A DNA stretch of 21,968 nucleotides, from assembly GCA_022545875.1 (NCBI GenBank), contig JAKEIF010000233.1:1-21968 (forward strand). The letters are read 5' to 3'. How positions within the stretch are numbered: position 1 is the stretch's first letter; the number at the start of each line of letters is the position of its first letter. This document shows, in pieces, positions 15,747 through 21,347 of the stretch. Source of the DNA: Nitrososphaera sp. (lineage in GTDB: Archaea; Thermoproteota; Nitrososphaeria; Nitrososphaerales; Nitrososphaeraceae). The position numbers were made by a program, and so were the translations under genes. Below the pieces are notes generated by a model. That model did not search any database. It was not told the origin of the DNA and saw only the letters and a program-made list of their open reading frames with translations.

Positions 15747-15896
15747 TTGGCGAAGAGGTTTTGCGAAAGCTGCTTTTATCGCGGCGAGGAAGCGGAATTC
15801 ATGGCTGCAGCTGATTTTTGCATGGACTGCATGGGCGTTCACTCTGCTTGCCCTCAGTGCAAGGCCGGCTTTCACAGCGTTCACGTCATAGAATAA
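15747..15896 (+). CDS. 49-aa zinc-finger mini-protein (three CxxC pairs)
   Basis: A short frame from TTG at 15747 to TAA encodes 49 residues with C6/C9, C25/C28, H32, C35/C38, H42 and H45. The nine possible ligands in 40 residues could bind two zinc ions in a RING- or B-box-like cross-brace. An AAGGAT element about 11 bases upstream may act as ribosome binding site, and a TATA-like GTTAAATGG lies further upstream (15708-15716). No in-frame ATG is present before the first Cys, so TTG is the likely start. Function and family are unknown. The ligand density argues strongly that it is a real gene. Confidence 0.7.
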   Translation: MAKRFCESCFYRGEEAEFMAAADFCMDCMGVHSACPQCKAGFHSVHVIE

Positions 15897-15930
15897 TTAA
15901 TTACTCTCTTTGTCGATTACTGATCAGGCT

Positions 15931-16041
15931 TAGGGTGATGACGAAGTGTACAGTCCCCCTATTATCCGCCCGTACGGCGGACAAAATGAAGAGAATTTTA
16001 CCGGACTGCCGAATCCTAACGCCTTGGTCTTTACGTTAAGT
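15931..16041 (+). ncRNA. Candidate structured RNA (nested hairpins), speculative
   Basis: This gene-free stretch holds a GC-rich hairpin (TCCGCC 15965-15970 with GGCGGA 15976-15981, five-base loop). It is enclosed by an outer pair CAGTCC (15951-15956) and GGACTG (16003-16008), and followed by TAACG/CGTTA arms. No coding frame is convincing on either strand. It could be a small RNA, a 3' structure of the upstream zinc gene, or chance; strand is not certain. Confidence 0.25.
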
Positions 16042-16072
16042 AATTGCAGGGCAATGTTTGAAAGCTAGGATA

Positions 16073-16148
16073 TGCTCCGGCCGGGATTTGAACCCGGGAT
16101 CACTGCCTTGAGAGGGCAGTATGCTTAACCGGACTACACCACCGGAGC
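16073..16148 (-). tRNA. tRNA-Glu (anticodon CUC)
   Basis: The minus strand folds into a complete tRNA. The acceptor stem is GCTCCGG (16148-16142) paired with CCGGAGC (16080-16074), with discriminator A at 16073. The anticodon stem CTGCC/GGCAG encloses the loop CTCTCAA with anticodon CTC. The T arm is CCGGG/CCCGG with loop TTCAAAT. It decodes GAG. The 3' CCA is not encoded and no intron is visible in the anticodon loop. A TATA-like box (TTTTTATG on the minus strand, 16173-16180) lies about 28 bases before the mature 5' end. Confidence 0.97.
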
Positions 16149-16149
16149 C

Positions 16150-16169
16150 TGCGTCTGCTTTTAGACGCA
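16150..16169. repeat. Seven-base inverted repeat at the tRNA-Glu 5' edge
   Basis: TGCGTCT (16150-16156) and AGACGCA (16163-16169) form a perfect inverted repeat with a six-base spacer. It lies between the TATA-like box and the 5' end of the tRNA. It could be a pre-tRNA leader hairpin if transcription begins further upstream, or a protein-binding palindrome. Confidence 0.5.
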
Positions 16170-16294
16170 CTTCATAAAAACGTAACTTTGTCTTGAATTT
16201 TGCGTTGATTTGAATGTAATTGAGGTAGCCGGCTAGCATCTAGACATAAATTTTTATCGTCTAAGCGCATACATGAACGTGTCAGCAATAGAAC

Positions 16295-17416
16295 ATGGGC
16301 ATCCCAGAGAAGATAAAAGAAATTCAGGACCAGATACACAAGACCCAGATTAACAAGGCGACCGAGTTCCACATCGGCTTGCTCAAGGCCAAGATCGCGC
16401 GCTTGAAGCGAGACCAGGAACACAATATCCATGGCAAGACCGTTTCTGGCGGAGGCGAAAATGCCGGCTTTGACGTCCGCAAGGCTGGCGACGCTACCGT
16501 CGTCCTTATCGGTCTGCCCAGCGTCGGCAAGTCCACGCTTTTGAATCGTCTCACCAACGCAAAATCGCGGGTTGCTTCGTATCAATTTACAACGCTCACA
16601 GCGGTGCCCGGCATGATGCATTACCGCGGCGCCAAGATTCAGGTACTGGATTTGCCCGGCATCATTGAAGGTGCATCATCGGGTAAGGGCTTTGGAAAGC
16701 GCGTACTTTCAGTGGCGCGGAGTGCGGATCTTGTTCTTATCATCCTTGATGTTTTCCAGCCACATCACCTAGCTGTGCTCAAGAAAGAGCTTGGCGAGGC
16801 AGGGATCAAGCTAGATGAACAGCCGCCCAATGTGCTAATAGAGAAGACTTCAATCGGTGGCTTAGCAGTCAGTGCGCAAGTACCACTAATAATTTCAGAA
16901 CGATTGATAAAGGAAATTGTCCGTGTGAACGGAATCCATAACGGACGAGTTATCATCCGTGAGCCTAACCTTACCGATGACCAGCTCATAGATGTCATGA
17001 ATGGCAACAGGGTCTATGTCCCTTCTCTTACCGTCCTCAACAAGATTGACCTTGTAAACAAGGGCTTCATCCAGGAAGTCCAAGCAAAAATAGGGAATAA
17101 CTTTGTCCCGATCTCTGCCGACGCCGGTGTCAACATAGATGCACTCAAAGAGGCAATTTACAACCGGCTTGACTTTATCAGAATATACATGCGACCAAAA
17201 GGCGGCGAGACTGATTTCGTCGAGCCCATGATAATGAAAAACGGCTCAAGTGTGCAGGACGTGTGCAACAAGATCCACCGTAACATGGCCAAGAATTTTA
17301 GATACGGGCTTGTGTGGGGTAAGAGCGCCAAGTTCGACGGCCAAAAAGTGGGTCTTGATCACGAACTAGTGGACGAAGACGTGCTGACCATAGTAAAGGT
17401 GGTTGGCGCAGTTTAG
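16295..17416 (+). CDS. DRG/Obg-related GTPase with TGS domain
   Basis: This 373-aa GTPase belongs to the archaeal/eukaryotic DRG (Rbg) family, translation-linked GTPases of the Obg group. G motifs are clear: G1 GLPSVGKST (73-81), G3 DLPG (119-122) and G4 NKID (249-252). An N-terminal helical region carries the conserved HIGLLKAKIARLK segment. The C-terminal TGS domain (about 296-372) ends ELVDEDVLTIVKVV. Known members bind ribosomes and RNA. The ATG at 16295 gives the standard N-terminus (GIPEKIKEIQDQIHKTQINKATE); the ATG at 16273 is out of frame. A TATA-like TTTTTATC lies at 16251-16258. Its stop overlaps the stop of the convergent C2H2 gene (TTAG). Confidence 0.96.
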   Translation: MGIPEKIKEIQDQIHKTQINKATEFHIGLLKAKIARLKRDQEHNIHGKTVSGGGENAGFDVRKAGDATVVLIGLPSVGKSTLLNRLTNAKSRVASYQFTTLTAVPGMMHYRGAKIQVLDLPGIIEGASSGKGFGKRVLSVARSADLVLIILDVFQPHHLAVLKKELGEAGIKLDEQPPNVLIEKTSIGGLAVSAQVPLIISERLIKEIVRVNGIHNGRVIIREPNLTDDQLIDVMNGNRVYVPSLTVLNKIDLVNKGFIQEVQAKIGNNFVPISADAGVNIDALKEAIYNRLDFIRIYMRPKGGETDFVEPMIMKNGSSVQDVCNKIHRNMAKNFRYGLVWGKSAKFDGQKVGLDHELVDEDVLTIVKVVGAV

Positions 17417-17562
17417 TTGAGTGGAAATGTTTGCATGTCCTGGTGTCCTGAAATCTCTTCGTGATCGATGACATCTGACCTGAATAGGAACACCGCCTTG
17501 CACTGAACGCAAAAATACACCTTGTCCAACCGTTCCACTAGGTTCTCGTTGAGTCCTGACAT
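17413..17562 (-). CDS. 49-aa single C2H2 zinc-finger protein
   Basis: This protein is little more than one finger: C18-x2-C21-x12-H34-x5-H40 (KVYFCVQC ... DHEEISGH), preceded by a short helix. The frame is open upstream to 17682, but the ATG at 17562 lies about 28 bases from a TATA-like element (17586-17595), and the upstream residues do not continue the domain. The role is unknown; single-finger archaeal proteins may act as small DNA-, RNA- or protein-binding adaptors. Its stop codon overlaps that of the DRG-type GTPase by four bases, so the two transcripts converge directly. Confidence 0.78.
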   Translation of the reverse strand: MSGLNENLVERLDKVYFCVQCKAVFLFRSDVIDHEEISGHQDMQTFPLN

Positions 17563-17585
17563 TCGCAGTGAACAATGTACAGCAG

Positions 17586-17595
17586 ATAATAAATC
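17586..17595 (-). promoter_or_regulatory. TATA box of the single-finger gene
   Basis: The minus strand reads GATTTATTAT, centred about 28 bases before the ATG at 17562. It supports the short 49-aa start over the longer open frame. Confidence 0.45.
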
Positions 17596-17626
17596 ATATG
17601 CGAAAACTTTCGGTATTGACTTGTCA

Positions 17627-18040
17627 TTATGAGACAACGATCCTGCCGCGCATTTCAGGATGATAAGAGCAATAGTATTCATAGCTGCCTGAATGGTACC
17701 CTAGTACGGCCGCGTTAAAGTGCTGCTCCGGCCGTAGTGGCGCTGTGTTGATATTCAAAATCCCGCCAGAATCATCATGGATTATTAGGTCATGCGTGAC
17801 CACATCCTTGTTAAGGATGACGAGCTTTTTCGGCACGTTGGCCTTTGCTTCGATATCGGGGTTAGTTTCATTAAATGCCCCACTGCCTGCTATGAGCAAG
17901 ATGCCCTCAACGTTGATTGGCTCTGCAGGAGCAGGATTGATTAGATTGCCGATTCCCCATAAAGCTCCGACCGCAACGAAACTAAACGCAACAATGGCAA
18001 TGATGTTATTGCGCATCAGATGTTGCTTTGTTAAATTCAC
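17627..18040 (-). CDS. Membrane-anchored cupredoxin (blue copper protein)
   Basis: This 137-aa protein has one N-terminal membrane helix (about 12-33) and an extracytoplasmic cupredoxin domain. Type-1 copper ligands are visible as H83 (VTHDL) and the C-terminal loop C124-x2-H127-x2-M130 (YYCSYHPEMRGRIVV). Such small blue copper proteins are abundant in ammonia-oxidising archaea, where they are thought to carry electrons in place of cytochrome c. The start is GTG at 18040, with a TATA box centred about 30 bases upstream; ATG at 18016 is possible and would keep the helix. It may share its promoter with the small plus-strand frame at 18115. Confidence 0.92.
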   Translation of the reverse strand: MNLTKQHLMRNNIIAIVAFSFVAVGALWGIGNLINPAPAEPINVEGILLIAGSGAFNETNPDIEAKANVPKKLVILNKDVVTHDLIIHDDSGGILNINTAPLRPEQHFNAAVLGYHSGSYEYYCSYHPEMRGRIVVS

Positions 18041-18066
18041 CTAAATTCTTTTGGGACGACTAATGA

Positions 18067-18073
18067 TTATATA
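18067..18073. promoter_or_regulatory. TATA box of the cupredoxin gene, possibly bidirectional
   Basis: TTATATA (TATATAA on the minus strand) is centred 30 bases before the cupredoxin GTG. In the other direction it would start a transcript near 18096, ahead of the small frame at 18115. Confidence 0.5.
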
Positions 18074-18114
18074 CCAAGGCGTTGTTTTTGTCACCGTTGT
18101 CGCGATATCAAGCA

Positions 18115-18279
18115 TTGGCCGAAAGAAGGTTTAGACAATACAAATGGGAGAAGCGCAAAGCGGCACTCGACCAGGCATTGGTCACCTTCGCGCTAAGGTT
18201 GTTTCAGAATAGCGTACCCGTCATGCATCAAGCGGGACTTGTTAAAAGACGAACTGTCGAGAAAATTGATGTTGAATAA
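18115..18279 (+). CDS. Possible small basic helical protein
   Basis: An open frame from TTG at 18115 (the same frame continues to 18082) to TAA encodes 54 residues rich in Arg and Lys and predicted helical (RRFRQYKWEKRKAALDQALVTFALRLFQ). A TATA box lies about 45 bases upstream. There are no cysteines or recognised motifs. It may be a real small gene or an accidental frame; the amphipathic pattern mildly favours coding. It is convergent with the TRAM gene, 49 bases away. Confidence 0.35.
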   Translation: MAERRFRQYKWEKRKAALDQALVTFALRLFQNSVPVMHQAGLVKRRTVEKIDVE

Positions 18280-18328
18280 TGCAATAAAAAAGAAAGATTT
18301 CTGCGCAAGTCTGTCAGAACGCAGGTTC

Positions 18329-18583
18329 TTAACTGGTTGGCGCTTCTGTTGAAGCAGCAGCCGAGCCACTAACGAGCTCTGCGGTAGCAAATCTCGGTCC
18401 GACTTGGCTTATCCTGATCTTCGCGTTCTGGCCTACCTTGCCGTCCTTCACAAAGATTACGAATCCTTGGATCCTTGCTATACCGTCTCCCTTGCGGCTG
18501 ATTTCCGTGATTTGTACGTCGTATTCCTTTCCATTCTCAACTGGCTTTGGGCCAAAGTTGTCGCTTCTTCTTCCGTAACTCAT
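18329..18583 (-). CDS. TRAM-domain protein (small RNA-binding protein)
   Basis: This 84-aa protein is a stand-alone TRAM domain: PVENGKEYDVQITEISRKGDGIARIQGFVIFVKDGKVGQNAKIRISQVGPRFATAELV. TRAM-only proteins of archaea bind RNA and have been proposed as RNA chaperones in the place of bacterial cold-shock proteins. An N-terminal RRSDNFGPKP stretch and a Ser/Ala/Thr tail flank the barrel. ATG at 18583 is chosen over the upstream open frame because a strong TATA box (TTTATATA on the minus strand) is centred about 30 bases upstream, and the extra residues would cross it. Confidence 0.92.
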   Translation of the reverse strand: MSYGRRSDNFGPKPVENGKEYDVQITEISRKGDGIARIQGFVIFVKDGKVGQNAKIRISQVGPRFATAELVSGSAAASTEAPTS

Positions 18584-18610
18584 ACGTGGATGGCACTGAC
18601 CCAAAAACCA

Positions 18611-18619
18611 TATATAAAC
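18611..18619. promoter_or_regulatory. TATA box of the TRAM gene, possibly bidirectional
   Basis: The plus strand reads TATATAAAC and the minus strand GTTTATATA. The centre is about 30 bases before the TRAM ATG. In the plus direction it would start transcription near 18640, exactly where a six-base hairpin begins. Confidence 0.55.
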
Positions 18620-18628
18620 TAAATTCAA

Positions 18629-18941
18629 CGTGGAAAACCCAGCGTGTTTAACGCTGACCGTTCTGAATATTGTGTTTAGATTCGAAGGAATCGCTTGGGA
18701 GGGCTTCTGAATGTAGAAAGCACTAATGTGGTGAAGAAAATCAATGGCTTAGGGTTGCAGATTTTCACGGAATATTGCAAGACTGAAGACTAGGGACAGT
18801 TAACATCTTTAATCTCGAGCCTTTGGCAACACCGAAATTTGTTTTAAGCCTTTTCCCGCCGTGTTTACCGCCAATTAACCATCGTTTAAACTCACAAAGA
18901 GTTTATGAACTGCGGGTGTTTGTAGATGCGCAGAAATTTGA
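18629..18941 (+). other. 313-base stretch without a gene; candidate small RNA inside
   Basis: I find no coding frame longer than a few codons on either strand here. The first half carries consecutive hairpins: CAGCGT/ACGCTG (18640-18656, loop GTTTA), GATTC/GAATC (18679-18692, loop GAAG), and GCTTCT with AGAAAGC just after. The second half is AT-rich with TTTAAAC and GTTTATG elements that may promote the small gene at 18942. Confidence 0.5.
18640..18790 (+). ncRNA. Candidate small RNA divergent from the TRAM gene
   Basis: The predicted plus-strand start from the TATA box at 18611-18619 falls near 18640, and three small stem-loops follow within 100 bases. The 3' end is a guess. It does not match tRNA, SRP RNA, RNase P RNA or a C/D-box guide as far as I can see. 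Confidence 0.3.
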
Positions 18942-19133
18942 ATGACTGACGGAATTATTCAAAGAGTATTCGATAGAAAAACGAAACTGATGGCAGATTG
19001 GTATACTGCGTTTGCGATTGAAGAATTGAAACATGAACTGGTAATTGAAATAAAGAAAGAATTAGACTCATATCCATTTAGAAAATCATACGAAACAAGC
19101 ATGTTTAAGCAATGGCTGATTGGAGATAATTGA
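18942..19133 (+). CDS. Small hypothetical protein
   Basis: An ATG-to-TGA frame encodes 63 residues, helical, with charged and aromatic residues mixed (KLMADWYTAFAIEELKHELVIEIKKELDSYPF). It reads like a compact helical bundle and is more AT-rich than its neighbours. A TATA-like GTTTATGAA lies near 18901-18909, about 37 bases upstream. No family is recognised. It is convergent with nadX, 30 bases away. Confidence 0.55.
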   Translation: MTDGIIQRVFDRKTKLMADWYTAFAIEELKHELVIEIKKELDSYPFRKSYETSMFKQWLIGDN

Positions 19134-19163
19134 AGGGATGATACCCTCCACTAAACCAGGCGA

Positions 19164-19991
19164 TTAGGATCCAATCTTGATGGAATCATCGCAGATTGAC
19201 CGCAGACACTCAATCGCGGACAACACCGCGAGATAACTGGTCTTTGGATTACTGGGACTAGGCACGTTGTTAACTGAAATATGAATTTCTCCAAAACTGC
19301 CAATAGCAGAAATCTCGTGCCTATTGGTGCTTGCCTCCGGATCAGCTACGATGTTGACGCGAGTCTTCTCAACCCCTATTCCCGCAAGGCTCAGAACTGC
19401 AGCAACATTGACGTTTGCAGGGAAAAGTTTGACAGCCTCTGAAGCCGGCCCCGAATAGATAACCGTCCTTCCCTTGATTTCTTCTGGCCTGATTCCTCGT
19501 GACTCAAAAAAAGGTGCTCCTGTTAGTGCACTCGGGTTTTTTGTTGTCGTAAGCGTAATCGTTTCGATAAGATCCCTGACGCTTCGTATCGCATCGATTC
19601 CCGCAATGGCGCCGGTGGGAATGTAGATTGTACAGCCTGCTTTTTTTGATACGTCAAGCAACTCTGTCAGAAATGCGGGATCGGCAAGGGCTCCTACACT
19701 CATGATCATCAGGTCTTTTCCAGCGGCCAAAATTGATCTCGCAAAAGTTTTTACCGCTTGTTGCGACGCAGTCTCTACCATAATATCTGCGTCTGAGCGC
19801 AAGAACTCGTCAAAGTCTCGATACGCGTTCGGTCGGCGTCCCAACTTTTCGCCAAGTGTAACTGCGTTCTGAGGCATCACATCAAACAATGCCGTAATTG
19901 ACGCATTTGGGACTTTTCCCGAGTCTACAGCAAGCGCTAATCGGCTACCGATGGTGCCGCATCCGACTAGACCTACCCTCTTTTCAGCCAT
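19164..19991 (-). CDS. nadX: L-aspartate dehydrogenase (NadX)
   Basis: NadX oxidises L-aspartate to iminoaspartate with NAD(P)+, the first step of NAD synthesis from aspartate in organisms without the flavin oxidase NadB. The 275-aa length fits the family. The N-terminal Rossmann motif GCGTIGS (10-16) is present, as is the PTGAIAGIDAIRS segment. The C-terminal NRHEI motif holds the conserved catalytic His225. The product feeds NadA, encoded about 400 bases away on the other strand, and then NadC. The gene follows rps30e by 39 bases on the same strand and may share its transcript. Confidence 0.93.
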   Translation of the reverse strand: MAEKRVGLVGCGTIGSRLALAVDSGKVPNASITALFDVMPQNAVTLGEKLGRRPNAYRDFDEFLRSDADIMVETASQQAVKTFARSILAAGKDLMIMSVGALADPAFLTELLDVSKKAGCTIYIPTGAIAGIDAIRSVRDLIETITLTTTKNPSALTGAPFFESRGIRPEEIKGRTVIYSGPASEAVKLFPANVNVAAVLSLAGIGVEKTRVNIVADPEASTNRHEISAIGSFGEIHISVNNVPSPSNPKTSYLAVLSAIECLRSICDDSIKIGS

Positions 19992-20030
19992 TAATCGTCA
20001 TCAAAAATAAGCGCTAGGAAGGATTTCTAG

Positions 20031-20210
20031 TTACCTTCTGCCGCGACGTTCTGGCTTCTTTTGTCCTGGCAGTCGCTTCTTCTCAAAACGCTTGATAAAA
20101 TTGTCTTTGTTGCGAAGTTTTGCAACCGGGCTTAGCCTTGGCTTGCCCTGAATTTTCGGCGTCTGACCTCGTACCTTGCCAGCCTTTGTCAATGAACCGT
20201 GTGTTGGCAT
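20031..20210 (-). CDS. rps30e: 30S ribosomal protein S30e
   Basis: A 59-aa, strongly basic protein with the archaeal S30e pattern: [19 protein letters not shown] at the start, [13 protein letters not shown] in the middle and a [16 protein letters not shown] tail. It is a small-subunit ribosomal protein shared by archaea and eukaryotes (the eukaryotic copy is made as a ubiquitin-like fusion; here there is no such extension). The ATG at 20210 has a TATA-like box about 33 bases upstream (20239-20248). nadX follows 39 bases downstream. Confidence 0.95.
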   Translation of the reverse strand: MPTHGSLTKAGKVRGQTPKIQGKPRLSPVAKLRNKDNFIKRFEKKRLPGQKKPERRGRR

Positions 20211-20349
20211 TACTCTTCGTAGAATGATACCGCTCCAGTTTATTTATGTGTATGGCTATTGCTGCGCTTACCGCCATTTCAACGGCTTTGCAAAATGTGG
20301 CAAGTATTGCCTGAAATTTGGACTCTGTGGGCAGCGATCTCCTAGATTA

Positions 20350-20374
20350 TACTACTTTAAATGTAAAGGTAGTA
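20350..20374. promoter_or_regulatory. Inverted repeat around the nadA TATA box (operator candidate)
   Basis: Arms TACTACTTT (20350-20358) and AAAGGTAGTA (20365-20374) are complementary apart from one extra base. Between and partly inside them is TTTAAAT (20356-20362), a TATA box placing the nadA start near 20385. A repressor bound here would block TBP. The regulator is unknown. Confidence 0.4.
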
Positions 20375-20396
20375 CAGTAGTGCTGTTTACAAATAC

Positions 20397-21347
20397 ATGA
20401 CGATGCTAGAATTCGACTTTAAGAAGCAGATCATGGTACTGAAGAAGGAAAAGAATGCGGTTGTCCTGGCGCACAATTACCAGCTGCCGGAAGTACAGGA
20501 CGTAGCGGATTTCACAGGCGATTCGCTTGCACTGTCAAAGAATGCGGCCTCAACAGACGCCGATGTCATCGTATTTTGCGGCGTCCACTTTATGGCCGAG
20601 ACCGCATCCATTATTTGTCCAGACAAACGTGTTCTGATACCTGACCTAGAAGCGGGTTGCTCCCTTGCCTCTACAATTAATGCTCAGGAGCTCAAGGCGT
20701 GGAAGGATGAACATCCAAATGCCGCGGTGGTGAGCTATGTCAATACTACTGCTGAAGTAAAGGCACTCTCGGACTATTGCTGTACCTCATCAAACGCAGT
20801 GAAAGTGGTTAGCAGCATCCCTGCAGCCCAGGAGGTGCTGTTTCTCCCAGATCTGTTCCTTGGATCCTATGTCGCAGAAGTGACAAAGAGAAAGAACATG
20901 TACATCTGGCCAGGTGAATGCCATGTCCATGCAGGGATCAAGGCTGAGGATATCAATAGCATGCTGGCAACCTTCAAGAATGCCGATTTTCTCGTCCATC
21001 CTGAATGCAGTTGCACTTCGTCCACCATGTACCACATGTCAAAGGGAGACCTGTCGAAGACAGGACACATACTTTCAACAGAAGGAATGATGAAGCACGC
21101 ACGAACTTCAAACGCAGAGCAGTTCGTCGTTGCAACGGAGACGGGGATCCTGTACAGGATGAAAAAGGAAAACCCCGAGAAAGAGTTCATACCGATCAAA
21201 AGAGATGCTGTTTGCAAGTACATGAAAAAGATCGACTTGCAGAAAGTCTACAACTCGCTTGCGCACAACGTCTATGAGGTCAAGGTGCCTTCTGATGTTG
21301 CGGACAAGGCCAGGCTTGCTATAGACAGGATGCTCTCGATATCCTAG
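20397..21347 (+). CDS. nadA: Quinolinate synthase NadA
   Basis: NadA condenses iminoaspartate with dihydroxyacetone phosphate to quinolinate using a [4Fe-4S] cluster. The 316-aa protein starts with the typical KNAVVLAHNYQLPEVQDVADFTGDSLALS region. Three cluster cysteines are apparent: C88 (LEAGCSLA), C175 (PGECHVH) and C273 (AVCKYMK). The HPECSCTSSTMYHM segment (201-214) carries a short insertion with additional cysteines. ATG at 20397 is used; ATG at 20403 is possible. The gene sits between divergent rps30e-nadX and convergent nadC, with a four-base stop overlap with nadC (CTAG). An inverted repeat spans its TATA box. Confidence 0.96.
   Translation: MTMLEFDFKKQIMVLKKEKNAVVLAHNYQLPEVQDVADFTGDSLALSKNAASTDADVIVFCGVHFMAETASIICPDKRVLIPDLEAGCSLASTINAQELKAWKDEHPNAAVVSYVNTTAEVKALSDYCCTSSNAVKVVSSIPAAQEVLFLPDLFLGSYVAEVTKRKNMYIWPGECHVHAGIKAEDINSMLATFKNADFLVHPECSCTSSTMYHMSKGDLSKTGHILSTEGMMKHARTSNAEQFVVATETGILYRMKKENPEKEFIPIKRDAVCKYMKKIDLQKVYNSLAHNVYEVKVPSDVADKARLAIDRMLSIS

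Noticed and set aside
15921..15941. CTGA and GTGATGA elements suggesting a C/D-box guide RNA
   Set aside because: Only one C box and one D-like box are present, in the wrong order and without the second pair at guide-length spacing.
16273..16294. Upstream ATG for the DRG-type GTPase
   Set aside because: It is out of frame with the GTPase and its short peptide has no family resemblance.
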